29,806 nucleotides of DNA from S012-113 sp965368405 (GCA_965368405.1 CBDUMS010000038.1:1-29806), one strand, 5' to 3'. Positions 16,187-25,701 are shown, counted from the first letter of the stretch. The notes: generated by a model from the letters alone, not told the origin. A program made the numbers and translations.

Positions 16187-17319
16187 AGAATATCCAATAT
16201 TAATGCTACCGCACGATTTACTTCTTCCAGGGTAGTGTATCTGCCAAAACTAAATCTTACTGACGCGTTTGCCTCTTCTCGAGATAACCCCATTGCCGAA
16301 AGCACATGCGAGGCTTTAACACCACCTGAAGAGCATGCAGAACCTCTAGAAGCTGCAAGTTTCGACCCTATTTGTTGCATGATTCGTTCAGAATCCATGC
16401 CCTTAAACATCAAATTACTTGTGTTGTATAACCGATCTTCACTGGAGCCATTTATTTGAACGTCACTCGTTTTCATGAGCTCGTGTTCGAAGCGATTACG
16501 GCATTCTGCAATATGTTTACGCTCAGGATCGATGTTTTCCATTGCCAGCCGAACCGAACTTGCTAAGCCTATTATCGATGGCACGTTGGTAGTACCTGCC
16601 CTTTTACCCATCTCCTGTCCTCCTCCAGTAATTATTGGGACCAGCCTCTCCACTAAAGGCTTCCGTAGAAAAATAAACCCTACCCCTTTAGGGCCGTAGA
16701 TTTTATGTGCCGATCCAACGATAATATCTATTTTGGTTTCTTCTAAGTTGATTTTTACTTTACCGATCGCCTGTGTGGCATCACTCATAAATAAAATACC
16801 ATGGGCTGAACATATTGAAGCAATTTCTGAAATTGGTTGAATCACGCCGGTCTCATTATTTACCCACATAATACTTACCAACATGGTGCTCGGGGTTATT
16901 GACTGCTCTAATCCAACCAAATCGATGAGCCCATCCCTATTTACAGAAAGATAGGTAACGGAAACATCACCTTCCTCCTCCAGGGCTTTGCAAGTATCGA
17001 TTACGGCACTATGTTCGGTACTTACTGTTATTATATGCTTCTTCCCTACCTTATTTGCTACTATTCCACGCAAAGCAATATTAATAGACTCGGTAGCTCC
17101 AGCTGTAAAAAGTATTTCCTTCGTGTGAGCTCCTAGATTACCGGCTAATTGGGCCCTTGCCTCCTCAACAGCTTCTTTGGCTTGCCAGCCATAAATATGA
17201 TCTGCACTCGACGCGTTTCCATAAGCCGTAAGGTAGTACGGCAACATCTCATTCATTACTTCGGGTGCGACCGGCGTGGTAGCATTATAGTCCAGGTAAA
17301 TCGCTGAATTTGGCTTCAT
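16183..17319 (-). CDS. Cysteine desulfurase (NifS/IscS-like), probably for Moco sulfuration
   Basis: This 378-residue PLP enzyme converts cysteine to alanine and an enzyme persulfide. Visible are 'YLDYNATTPV', His103, Asp180/Gln183, the PLP lysine Lys206 (GSAHKIYGPKG) and the catalytic Cys329 in a mobile loop (RGSACSSGG). No Fe-S assembly genes (iscU, sufB) are nearby. It sits between xdhC and a mocA-like gene, beside a molybdenum hydroxylase. In Rhodobacter, NifS4 delivers sulfur to XdhC-bound cofactor, and this context suggests the same job. A general housekeeping desulfurase is the alternative. It is transcribed divergently from the MocA-like gene across 41 bp, so both could share regulation. 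Confidence 0.93.
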   Translation of the reverse strand: MKPNSAIYLDYNATTPVAPEVMNEMLPYYLTAYGNASSADHIYGWQAKEAVEEARAQLAGNLGAHTKEILFTAGATESINIALRGIVANKVGKKHIITVSTEHSAVIDTCKALEEEGDVSVTYLSVNRDGLIDLVGLEQSITPSTMLVSIMWVNNETGVIQPISEIASICSAHGILFMSDATQAIGKVKINLEETKIDIIVGSAHKIYGPKGVGFIFLRKPLVERLVPIITGGGQEMGKRAGTTNVPSIIGLASSVRLAMENIDPERKHIAECRNRFEHELMKTSDVQINGSSEDRLYNTSNLMFKGMDSERIMQQIGSKLAASRGSACSSGGVKASHVLSAMGLSREEANASVRFSFGRYTTLEEVNRAVALILDIL

Positions 17320-17360
17320 TAAAGAATATATACTAATATTACGCCTACTAAATTAATGAA

Positions 17361-17954
17361 ATGATTACCGCAATTGTATTGGCAGCTGGCAAATCGAGCC
17401 GTATGAAGGATAAAAATAAGATGTTTTTACCTTTTAAAGACAGCACCGTAATCAGTAATGTTATTGCAGAGCTCCTTCTCTCTAATATTGATGAGATTAT
17501 TGTCGTGAGTGATAATATTGATCATAAGAATGAGCTTGCGATCGTCAGACAGGTGCAATTCGTTTTAAACCCTAATCCAGTGCTAGGTATGACGAGTTCT
17601 ATCAAAATTGGGGTAGAAAAAGCTCACGCAAGGTCGCACTACATGATTTGCTTAGGGGATATGCCAATGACATCAACAAAGGATTATAACCTGTTGATTA
17701 ATAGATTTATAGCGAACAAATATAATGACATACTACAACCCATATTCAAGAATAAGCCAGGTAATCCAGTATTATTTCCCAATAGTTTTAGATCCAAAAT
17801 ATTAGAATTGGAATATACCGAAGGTTGTAAACCTATCTTGAAAGATCACCCATCTCAAGTTATACAACTAGAGATGCCAACGGACAGCATACATCTGGAT
17901 ATCGATACAGAAGAAGATTACAAAAGCCTCTTAAATTGCGTTTCTCAGTCCTAA
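17361..17954 (+). CDS. mocA: MocA-like molybdopterin cytidylyltransferase (NTP transferase)
   Basis: This 197-residue MobA/MocA-type nucleotidyltransferase has the N-terminal loop 'LAAGKSSRMKDKNKMFLPF' (7-25) that binds the nucleotide. It also has 'GMTSSI' (76-81), the metal-binding 'GDMPM' (99-103) and 'GNPVLFP' (134-140), ending with 'DIDTEEDY'. MocA attaches CMP to molybdopterin-Mo, giving the MCD cofactor of bacterial aldehyde/isoquinoline-type hydroxylases, whereas MobA would attach GMP. The neighbourhood of an isoquinoline 1-oxidoreductase-like enzyme and xdhC makes the CTP reaction much more likely. CTP specificity itself is not proven by the residues I can see. The last 24 bp overlap the end of the large-subunit gene tail to tail. 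Confidence 0.85.
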   Translation: MITAIVLAAGKSSRMKDKNKMFLPFKDSTVISNVIAELLLSNIDEIIVVSDNIDHKNELAIVRQVQFVLNPNPVLGMTSSIKIGVEKAHARSHYMICLGDMPMTSTKDYNLLINRFIANKYNDILQPIFKNKPGNPVLFPNSFRSKILELEYTEGCKPILKDHPSQVIQLEMPTDSIHLDIDTEEDYKSLLNCVSQS

Positions 17955-20141
17955 TTCGTGCTCATCAGTCATAAAGGGCTGATTGTAATACCTACGACCA
18001 GTCGCTTTATAAAGAGCATTCGCCAAGGCACCAATCGCGGGTGGTAATCCTGGTTCTCCCAAACCAGTAGGATCTATTTCGTTCTCCACAAAAAACGTTT
18101 CGATTTCTTGTGGTGCTTCATTATGTCGAATCAATCGGTAACTATCGAAGTTGCTCTGGTTAGGTACACCATCGCTTATGCTAACAGAAGAATACATCGC
18201 ATGCCCAATACCATCGATTATGCCACCCTCTATCTGGTTTTTAGCTCCAACAGGATTTACCACAATACCGCAATCTACTGCACAGTAAACCTTTTTAATT
18301 ATTGGGGTACCATTTACCATTTCTATATCTAAAACCTGGGCAACATAGGAGTTATGGCAGTAGTAAGCAGCAAAGCCACGATGCACACCCGCTGCTTCCT
18401 GACCCCAATTAGCCTTTTCTTTAGCAAGTTTAATAACACCTGCATAGCGCTCAGCATCATAATCATTCTTCTCACCAACAGGGCTTTTTATGCCTTTTTC
18501 AAAGAGTTCCAACCTAAACTCAACCGGATCTTTTCCAATTTCTTCTGCTAGCTCATCTAAGAATGACTGTTCAGCACCAGCAATGAAATTTGAGCGAGGC
18601 GCTCGCCACGCGCCTGTTGAGACATTAGATTCTAACCGATAATTTTCCACGAGATAATTATCAATTGTACCGGCAGGAAAACGATTCGAAAAAACTGGAC
18701 TACCATCGATTCCAGCTCCACGAATGTGAATGGCTGTAACCTTGTTTTCGGCATCTATGGCGGCACGGTAAAGCACCTTGTATGCAGGACGATAAACTCC
18801 CTGAGTCATATCATCTTCTCTGGTATAGACTAATTTGATTGGTGCATTAAAGTGTTTTGAAACAGCTGCAGCTTCAATACCGAAATTTCCGTAAAGTCTC
18901 CGGCCAAACCCTCCACCCATACGAGTCATCATAACATTAACTTTGTCTTCCGCTAATCCACAGAGCTTTGCAGCAGTTTTACGAAGATTTTCAGGTGTTT
19001 GTACCGGCCCCACAAGTTCAGCCTTATCAGCGGTAACATGCGCGAAGAAATTCATTGGCTCCATGGTATTATGTGCCAGAAATGGCGCAGTATAGGTCCT
19101 TTCAATTATCCGATCTGCATTATCAAACGCCTTGTATGGGTCTCCATCTAACCTGGATGGCTCTTCTGCTTTCTCAGCTATAAGTTTTGTTAAACCAGTA
19201 ATATGGTCTCGGGTATTTTCCCCCTGGGAAGTCCTCTCCCATTCAATCCTTATAGCTTTTTTTGCATTCATCACTTCCCAAGTGGTACTCCCAACCACCA
19301 CCGCAATCTTAGGGAAAGCATGATTGCGATCTGACCATGTCTTCTCAAGGCCTTCAGGATAGGCATCAATGATGGCCACTCCAGTAATGCCGGGCATATC
19401 TTTAACCATAGAGTCGTCGATTGACTTTATGGTCATCCCAAATGCAGGCGGGTGAATCAGCATGGCAGTTAGCATGCCGTCAACTTTATAGTCCAATCCA
19501 AAAAGTGGTTGTCCGGTAACGATTTGCTTACCATCTACATTTTTCGTCGCTTTGCCAATAATTTTAAAATCTTTAGGATCCTTCAAGGCCACTTCCTCAG
19601 GCACTTCTAGCGTCGCCGCAATAGCTGCTACCTCACCAAAAGAGATAGATTGGCCCTTACCGTCACTTATAGTGCCATTCTCTACAGAAAGCTCCGCAAC
19701 AGGAATTGCCAACTGCTTGCTCGCGGCATCTATTAGCATATGACGTGCAGTAGCTCCCGCCATTCTAAGGCTTTCCCAGCCTTGGCGAATAGATTGGCTA
19801 CCACCGGCAACTTGTCTTCTATATTTTTCGGTATTTAGTCCAGCTTGCTCAACAATTACGTTTTTCCAATCCACATCAAGCTCTTCCGCTACAATCATGG
19901 GCATAGAAGTTTTAACATTCTGGCCTATTTCAGGGTTCGGCGACATAATAGTTACTACACCATTATCTCCGATCTTTAAAAATGCGTTTATATCAAACCA
20001 GGCGTCAGGCATCGCAAGGAGCTCCTTCTTACTTGGCGTACAGGATGCTAGCCAACTAAAGCCGAGGACTAGTCCTCCACCGGCGGCAGAAGAAACCTTT
20101 ATAAATGACCTGCGATTATATTTTGTTTTAATTAATGTCAT
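17931..20141 (-). CDS. Isoquinoline 1-oxidoreductase-type large subunit (Moco-binding), Tat-exported
   Basis: This 736-residue molybdenum-cofactor subunit of the xanthine dehydrogenase/aldehyde oxidase family hydroxylates an N-heterocycle or aldehyde carbon with water-derived oxygen. It starts with a Tat signal (Arg10-Arg11 in 'NRRSFIKVSS'), a hydrophobic region, and a lipobox 'LASC' with Cys34. It may therefore be a folded, Tat-exported lipoprotein. The region 'MMTRMGGGFGRRL' is typical for cofactor binding. The base catalyst is Glu696 in 'GLGEPGLPPAIGAL'. It is cotranscribed with the 2Fe-2S subunit 34 bp upstream. No FAD subunit exists, as in isoquinoline 1-oxidoreductase, so electrons must go to another carrier, probably a cytochrome c. 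The substrate is unknown. Confidence 0.92.
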   Translation of the reverse strand: MTLIKTKYNRRSFIKVSSAAGGGLVLGFSWLASCTPSKKELLAMPDAWFDINAFLKIGDNGVVTIMSPNPEIGQNVKTSMPMIVAEELDVDWKNVIVEQAGLNTEKYRRQVAGGSQSIRQGWESLRMAGATARHMLIDAASKQLAIPVAELSVENGTISDGKGQSISFGEVAAIAATLEVPEEVALKDPKDFKIIGKATKNVDGKQIVTGQPLFGLDYKVDGMLTAMLIHPPAFGMTIKSIDDSMVKDMPGITGVAIIDAYPEGLEKTWSDRNHAFPKIAVVVGSTTWEVMNAKKAIRIEWERTSQGENTRDHITGLTKLIAEKAEEPSRLDGDPYKAFDNADRIIERTYTAPFLAHNTMEPMNFFAHVTADKAELVGPVQTPENLRKTAAKLCGLAEDKVNVMMTRMGGGFGRRLYGNFGIEAAAVSKHFNAPIKLVYTREDDMTQGVYRPAYKVLYRAAIDAENKVTAIHIRGAGIDGSPVFSNRFPAGTIDNYLVENYRLESNVSTGAWRAPRSNFIAGAEQSFLDELAEEIGKDPVEFRLELFEKGIKSPVGEKNDYDAERYAGVIKLAKEKANWGQEAAGVHRGFAAYYCHNSYVAQVLDIEMVNGTPIIKKVYCAVDCGIVVNPVGAKNQIEGGIIDGIGHAMYSSVSISDGVPNQSNFDSYRLIRHNEAPQEIETFFVENEIDPTGLGEPGLPPAIGALANALYKATGRRYYNQPFMTDEHELGLRNAI

Positions 20142-20175
20142 AGCACTAGATATCTTTCGTTCGATAAAACTTTGA

Positions 20176-20631
20176 TTACATTGAGGCAGCGTCCTTAATT
20201 GCTGCCTTAATTCTTACATAGGTGCCACATCTGCAAATATTGCCCTTCATAGCAGCGTCTATTACCTCATCGCTTGGATTGGGAGTGTTTTTTAATAAGG
20301 AGACGGCATTCATAATCTGCCCTGCCTGGCAATAGCCACATTGTGGAACATCGTGCTTCAGCCATGCTTGCTGCACAGGGTGGTCTGCTTCTTGAGATAA
20401 TCCTTCTATAGTGAGTATAGAACTTTTGCCCACCAATGATATGGGCAGCTGACACGACCTTGTCGCAACACCGTCTACATGTATTGTACAGGCACCACAT
20501 TCGCCAATACCACATCCGTACTTCGTTCCTGCTAAATCTAGGTGATCTCTTAGAACCCATAGAACAGGTGTATCTGGAGCAACATCAACCTGTTTCTCCT
20601 TGCCATTAACTTCGATGATAAAATTTGCCAT
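20176..20631 (-). CDS. [2Fe-2S] small subunit of the molybdenum hydroxylase
   Basis: This 151-residue iron-sulfur subunit carries two [2Fe-2S] clusters. The plant-ferredoxin-like cluster uses Cys40, Cys45, Cys48 and Cys60 (KYGCGIGECGACTIHVDG). The second, in the helical domain, uses Cys98, Cys101, Cys133 and Cys135 (QCGYCQAGQIM, GNICRCGTY). It passes electrons from the molybdenum site of the large subunit encoded just downstream. It has no export signal, whereas the large subunit has a Tat signal, so the assembled dimer would travel by hitchhiking. Length and motifs match IorA of isoquinoline oxidoreductases (not the indolepyruvate enzyme of the same symbol). Confidence 0.95.
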   Translation of the reverse strand: MANFIIEVNGKEKQVDVAPDTPVLWVLRDHLDLAGTKYGCGIGECGACTIHVDGVATRSCQLPISLVGKSSILTIEGLSQEADHPVQQAWLKHDVPQCGYCQAGQIMNAVSLLKNTPNPSDEVIDAAMKGNICRCGTYVRIKAAIKDAASM

Positions 20632-20713
20632 ACTCGCAAATTACTCCAAAATCGACATTGAAGCAAGTTCGCGTTTGCATTTCAGGTTGTATTTTGATTA
20701 GCGGTAAGCCGGC

Positions 20714-23700
20714 TTAATGCTTTATGAATCGTTTGCTTATTGTCTCAGATTGCCCATTTATAGATAAAATGTACATGCCATTTGGATAAGCAGAAACGTC
20801 AATAGCTTTGTCATAATTCTCGGAACTATACATAACCCTACCTGAAAGATCTTTTATCACTAAGGTTGTAAAGGTATTGGAATGCAACTCCAAAGCTTCA
20901 ATTCTGATAGTATGAGCTGCGGGATTTGGCGATATAGTAAAGTCTGATGAACCTGGCTGATCATTAAGGCTTGTTACAAGGAAGTCATTAGAAGTGAATT
21001 GACATATATCATTTGCTACCACTAAACGATAAACACCACCCTCTCGGCCTGGAAAAATAGCACTGACCGCCGTAGAGGAGTAAATCTGATCATTTACATA
21101 CCAAATTCCTGCAAGCGAATCTTTTTCGTAGAGCAAATTATTCTCTTCATCGTAAAGAATAGTCGGCTTGTGGATATAAATAACTTCATGCGTTGAGGTC
21201 TGATTGACTGAAGGGCAACTATTATTATAAGCGAATATTTGAACCGTGTTCTTTCCAGGTACAATGAAATCATCAATTTCAAATGTAATATTCTGTCCCG
21301 AACCTTGCATGGAAACCTGAGAACTGTCGTTAATAACGATATCATAGGTATAATTGAATTGTGAATCATCCAACCTTAATAGCCCAGGCATGTTTGAAGT
21401 ACAGTTTTGGTCTAATCGAGCTGCTATATTAGTAGAGGGCAACTTAGTAGTAAACTCAAGTGAAAAACGACTTGCTATTCCTTCGAGATCTTCATCTCCG
21501 AGTGTAAAGGTTCTACTGCCTTGTAAATTGGTTATTAGGTCTGCTGATTGGTTAGATTTATCAAATAGTCTCACATCATAACTTTGCAATATTTCAGTAC
21601 TCATAGACCAACCCATGGTATATTCATCAGCGCCGGCATCTTCTATAACCAATGGGATGGAGAAGGTGCAATTATCAGGATTATAGGCATTTATTGAAAG
21701 CTTGACTGAATCATACGTCAACGTTGAGAAACTATAAATGCTGTTTCTTAGTTTTCCAGCATCATATGGATCAAAGTTATTACTTGCCTTCGAATTAAAC
21801 TGTATATAGGACTTGTCAACATTCCCTGCATTTTTTAACCATAGCTCTATTATGGGCATATCTATGATCTGATCCTCACCAGCGAGACGGTAAGTTGTTG
21901 CCGCCGAGCTTGTTTTAACGGCTTCTGTTGCCGTTAGAACTGGCGATGCAGACGATGCTTGCACCCAAAACCCTTGTCCTTTAGCAATTCTGCCATTACC
22001 TAAGCTGCCAATACTACCGTTCCAAGTCAAATATTGAGATCCATTCCAAATATGGATGGCACCACCTTGAATATCTGTTTTTAACCAACCCGTAACAGCA
22101 TCCCAATCAATATCAGAGGGATAAGGATTTGCGATAAGGTTCCAGCCTTCATTTGCACCTGAGATGTTAAAATCGACATCTCCATAGTTAGGTGATCCTG
22201 TAAGGTCAAATGTCGTTGGCCCAGTGTCGCGCACCCAAATGGCATAGCCTTGAGCCGGGTTACCAGAGCCTGTAAAAGTCTCTGTATTAGTAGTTGTTGG
22301 ATATACTACCCATCGGTCATCTAGTGTTTCGGTAGGTAAACCTGATGATGGATCATATTGATATAATGATGGCAATGCGAAAGAAGGAATTACTCCTGTT
22401 CCATTTTGATTACCGGTGAATGTTCCTGAGATTGGGATTTCATTTTGCATATCTGCAATTGTGGCATCGCGAACTGCGGTACCAATATGACGCCAATACT
22501 TTATTCCCTGACCAGCAAAGTATTTCTCAAAAATCAAATTACCAGTAAGTGCCGCACCTGATGCCACCTGTCCAATTCGCGCATCGTCCGTTGCACTAGA
22601 TATAAGCCTAAAGATGCCAGATCCTGAACCATCAAAATCGACAGTAGTTGCCGATTGAACTTCCAGAGTACCGTAAAAGTCAACTTGATTATCAATATTT
22701 AAAATGCCTCCTGTCTTGTTAACCGTAATATTAGTTAATTCATTTAAAGAGGTTCCACTCAACGACTGATTTGAAATGCCATTAAAGATAAGTGTCTCAG
22801 CATTTCGTGTAAAGGTTCCATTATTAATCCAATCCCCCCCTATGCTCAACTGAAGTCCTGACGTCGACAACCCGAGTTCACTAGAAATTGTTAGGTCACC
22901 AGAAACACTTAGGTTATCGAGAAGAGATTTTACGTCAGTGCCAAGAATATTTAAATTACTAAAACTAGTGCCCGCTGAAGTTATGGATTGATTCGCACCT
23001 ATAAAATTAGCCGCTCCTGAAGCTGATGGAAGGGTTAATCCAGATGTTACCAGCCAATCACCTGCCAAGTCAATTTCAAAGCCATTATCATTTAATGTTC
23101 CGGAACTAAGGGTAACATCATTTAATACGGTGATGTCGTTTCCCTGCAAGATAGCTGTAACATTAGCGCTGTTAATTAAAAAATTACCAATCGGAGTCCC
23201 TAACTCTACTCCAATATTTTGAGCTACTGGCGAAGCTGCATCGCCAATTTGCAGTGTTCCTCCTGTAATATTCGACAGCGTGACGCCAGATGTATTTATG
23301 CCAAGATCGTTAGCGCCATTACCTCCCTCACGTAATAGTACTATTGTACCTCCAGAAACATTCATTTCAGAACCAATAACATCGATAGCAAATGGAGCCT
23401 CAGTTGTAGAAGTAGAACCAATAGTAGGGACCGCGAGTATTCCATTCGTTTGGTGGAAGAAAGTGGTAGACTCAGTGGTGCTTCTTGTTAATTGTCCGGC
23501 AATATTAAGTGTACCACCGTTTAGAGAAATCGTGCCTCCATTAGAGATGAGGTTTTCATCTGCAGCATCACCAATATTTATAACGCCTTGGTCTATGCGA
23601 AGGTCTCCTTGAAATGTTACACTTGCAGGAAAATTCAGAGAACCTAAAGCACTATTCATCCAAATCGAGCCATTTGTTGGGATAGTACGGGCAGTATTGA

Positions 23701-25321
23701 AGAGACTAAAACTATTGGTGCCACCACTGGAAAACTTAAATGTTCCTCCGGATGTAAAATTTAATGCATCTGTATCGCAACTAAAATTGGTAGAAGTTAC
23801 TTCCAGAACATTAGATTTAAGGTTTTTGTTAATATTAATGGTGTAGAACTGAGTAGTAGTGCCATTACCAGAAATAATTTGGTTACCATCAACTTTAGTA
23901 AAGTTTGCGATACATAAACTATTACCATCTGCTGCAAGTTGTAGTGTGCCATTATTTGTGATATTGCCTCTTGCATTTAGGGTATGTGTTGTATTAGAAT
24001 TGGTTCTAACTTCTAACGTCGCTCCGGCATTAATCACTAAATTTCCATTTATATTTAAGGTTCTGGCATTGTTCCTTACATACCGTAGCCTACCAGAAGT
24101 GCCTCCACCAATTGTGAGATCGTTGGAATTCGCATTGCCATTGCGTATTCGGACAGTATGTGTTTCATCTACAATAACATTGTCGGCAGATGTAGGTATA
24201 CAATTACAGTCCCATGTGCCAGGATCATTCCAATTACCTGTGGTTATTGAGATTACAGTACCCGGTGCTAAAGTAGTTGTACTAGCAGATAATGGTAAGG
24301 ATAAGGTGCCTTCAGTTACGGCATATACCCTCCAAGTATAGGTTGTGCTTGGCAACAATCCAGTGATCACAGCACTTGTTGCATTAGCTGCAGTTTGTGT
24401 TTGGTAAAAGTAATTAGTGCCATCTGTAGAATAATACAGAAGGTAGCCAGTTTCATTCGTCGCCCAGTCGGTCCAATTTAATGTAACACCTGTATTGGAT
24501 AAAGCACTAAATGTTAAATTACCGGTAGGGTTAGCTGGTGTTGGTGGCACAAAGCGTATGCGAGAATTTGCAATAGGCATCACCGAAAGGTTGTTCTGCG
24601 GTGTATTATTAAAGGTTGCCGAGTTAGCTGATTGCTGTGTAAGTAACTGCGCCGCAGTTGGTGGATTGCTTATTGAAACAGCATTGATACCGACAGTATA
24701 TGAAAATGTATTCGTACCATTATCCATATTTCCATAGAGATACTCTATTTGTCCTGATGTCTCGTACAATTTAACCTGAAAGTTAACGTCTGGTGTGGTA
24801 TTTAGATAAACCGCCATGCCAATCCACTCAACGGTAAGAACTCTGTTCGGTGCCGTGCCACTCACTAAATATTTAATGCTGGTTCCAAGAGGATCTGAAC
24901 CACCTGCAGTCGTCATATCGTCATAAAATGGAGCAAGGGCAAGCCACGTACCGGTTGTGACACTGGTGCTAGAAAATTGAAAATTACAATAGCCATAGTC
25001 ATCACATTGAGGACCTCCGTCATCAACGGAGCTAGAAAAATCCATAAATCCATTTGTGGAGACCGAAAACTGTGTGTATCGCTGACCATTATACCAAAAG
25101 TCAAAGCCAATATCGGTAGCTACACTACGGTTGTCGTCTTCACTAAAGGTGCCAGAATACCGCCAGCCCGAGAAAGAACTACCAGTACTACTAATTGAAT
25201 TAAAAGTTACGCCAGTTGTTCTTGAAACAGCGTAATTGCCTACGGATTGTGCTAATAGGTTTAAGGAACTAATTACTAGCACTCCAAATATCAATACAAC
25301 TCTTACCTTCCCTTTTATCAT
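20714..25321 (-). CDS. Large T9SS-secreted surface protein with fibronectin III and beta-helix-like regions
   Basis: This is a protein of about 1535 residues, if started at the ATG at 25321. That start puts the basic n-region MIKGKVR directly before the hydrophobic core of the signal peptide. The upstream ATG at 25339 adds six residues and is less likely. After the signal peptide comes a common Bacteroidota N-terminal beta-domain (GFDFWYNGQRYTQFSVSTNG), then a fibronectin type III domain (about 260-350). A long Asn/Gly/Thr/Ser-rich beta-helix-like stretch (about 360-900) follows, with repeats such as 'GNLVINAGATLEV' and 'GGTLNIAGQL'. The C-terminal about 75 residues are a T9SS type A sorting domain (FTISPNPAAHTIRIE, 'YPNGMYILSI'). 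It is expected to be exported and surface-anchored or released. A role as adhesin or matrix protein is inference. Confidence 0.9.
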   Translation of the reverse strand: MIKGKVRVVLIFGVLVISSLNLLAQSVGNYAVSRTTGVTFNSISSTGSSFSGWRYSGTFSEDDNRSVATDIGFDFWYNGQRYTQFSVSTNGFMDFSSSVDDGGPQCDDYGYCNFQFSSTSVTTGTWLALAPFYDDMTTAGGSDPLGTSIKYLVSGTAPNRVLTVEWIGMAVYLNTTPDVNFQVKLYETSGQIEYLYGNMDNGTNTFSYTVGINAVSISNPPTAAQLLTQQSANSATFNNTPQNNLSVMPIANSRIRFVPPTPANPTGNLTFSALSNTGVTLNWTDWATNETGYLLYYSTDGTNYFYQTQTAANATSAVITGLLPSTTYTWRVYAVTEGTLSLPLSASTTTLAPGTVISITTGNWNDPGTWDCNCIPTSADNVIVDETHTVRIRNGNANSNDLTIGGGTSGRLRYVRNNARTLNINGNLVINAGATLEVRTNSNTTHTLNARGNITNNGTLQLAADGNSLCIANFTKVDGNQIISGNGTTTQFYTININKNLKSNVLEVTSTNFSCDTDALNFTSGGTFKFSSGGTNSFSLFNTARTIPTNGSIWMNSALGSLNFPASVTFQGDLRIDQGVINIGDAADENLISNGGTISLNGGTLNIAGQLTRSTTESTTFFHQTNGILAVPTIGSTSTTEAPFAIDVIGSEMNVSGGTIVLLREGGNGANDLGINTSGVTLSNITGGTLQIGDAASPVAQNIGVELGTPIGNFLINSANVTAILQGNDITVLNDVTLSSGTLNDNGFEIDLAGDWLVTSGLTLPSASGAANFIGANQSITSAGTSFSNLNILGTDVKSLLDNLSVSGDLTISSELGLSTSGLQLSIGGDWINNGTFTRNAETLIFNGISNQSLSGTSLNELTNITVNKTGGILNIDNQVDFYGTLEVQSATTVDFDGSGSGIFRLISSATDDARIGQVASGAALTGNLIFEKYFAGQGIKYWRHIGTAVRDATIADMQNEIPISGTFTGNQNGTGVIPSFALPSLYQYDPSSGLPTETLDDRWVVYPTTTNTETFTGSGNPAQGYAIWVRDTGPTTFDLTGSPNYGDVDFNISGANEGWNLIANPYPSDIDWDAVTGWLKTDIQGGAIHIWNGSQYLTWNGSIGSLGNGRIAKGQGFWVQASSASPVLTATEAVKTSSAATTYRLAGEDQIIDMPIIELWLKNAGNVDKSYIQFNSKASNNFDPYDAGKLRNSIYSFSTLTYDSVKLSINAYNPDNCTFSIPLVIEDAGADEYTMGWSMSTEILQSYDVRLFDKSNQSADLITNLQGSRTFTLGDEDLEGIASRFSLEFTTKLPSTNIAARLDQNCTSNMPGLLRLDDSQFNYTYDIVINDSSQVSMQGSGQNITFEIDDFIVPGKNTVQIFAYNNSCPSVNQTSTHEVIYIHKPTILYDEENNLLYEKDSLAGIWYVNDQIYSSTAVSAIFPGREGGVYRLVVANDICQFTSNDFLVTSLNDQPGSSDFTISPNPAAHTIRIEALELHSNTFTTLVIKDLSGRVMYSSENYDKAIDVSAYPNGMYILSINGQSETISKRFIKH

Positions 25322-25339
25322 AAATCCACAAAAAATCAT

Positions 25340-25701
25340 GCAAATGTCCGTAATTAATAGCTAACTAACATAATGCCAAAGTAAAAACCATCTTGAAAAG
25401 CAGAATAGACAGGTTTTTCAATAAGCCAATTCCTAATTTGAGAACATTTTCTCATTTTGAATCTAATCTACAACTGCTATATTAAATACGTATAACAATG
25501 AACAGGTAACTACTTATTTTTTGTAGCAGTAGCTGTAACTAAGGATGATAATTCTTAGAACCTCATGATTTTACTAAACTAATACATTGAACACTCCCAG
25601 AGCTAATCTTCCTAATCGTTTTGCATGTAAGATTATTTTAACGTTTTTTGTATTTCTTTGGACTTTTACAGGTTGCAAACCAAATTGATTGCCTTTTTTT
25701 A
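25340..25701. other. Divergent intergenic region between the T9SS protein gene and the histidine kinase gene
   Basis: No gene with coding signs is visible in these about 360 bp. The region is AT-rich and must contain the promoters of both divergent genes, although I find no exact TAnnTTTG box. One near-perfect inverted repeat, TGAGAA-CATT-TTCTCA (about 25439-25454) followed by TTTT, could be a small hairpin or an operator. A kinase start at the TTG 25648 would read into this region but is unlikely. Confidence 0.5.
25439..25454. repeat. Short inverted repeat in the divergent intergenic region
   Basis: TGAGAACATTTTCTCA has two six-base arms (TGAGAA and TTCTCA) around CATT, followed by TTTT on the plus strand. 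With a six-pair AT-rich stem it is a weak terminator at best. Its location between two divergent genes would also suit a dimeric regulator's binding site. Such palindromes do occur by chance. Confidence 0.35.

Noticed and set aside
16183..17319. Cysteine desulfurase considered as EgtE for the ergothioneine operon
   Set aside because: It lies over 10 kb away and has the NifS/IscS catalytic Cys329 loop and a molybdenum-cofactor gene context.
20705..20716. Perfect 12-bp palindrome TAAGCCGGCTTA at the end of the T9SS gene, considered as a terminator
   Set aside because: It overlaps the stop codon, has no loop beyond CCGG and is not followed by a T run. A site for a dimeric protein is equally possible and I have no support for either.
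23859..24341. 160-residue plus-strand ORF inside the T9SS protein gene
   Set aside because: It is antisense to a clearly coding repetitive beta-rich gene and is rich in Val/Pro/Leu in the way a shadow frame of Asn/Gly/Thr codons gives. It has no domain and no neighbouring gene on that strand.
25648..25701. TTG-initiated N-terminal extension of the histidine kinase
   Set aside because: It would put 18 extra residues before a clean signal peptide that begins at the ATG at 25702.
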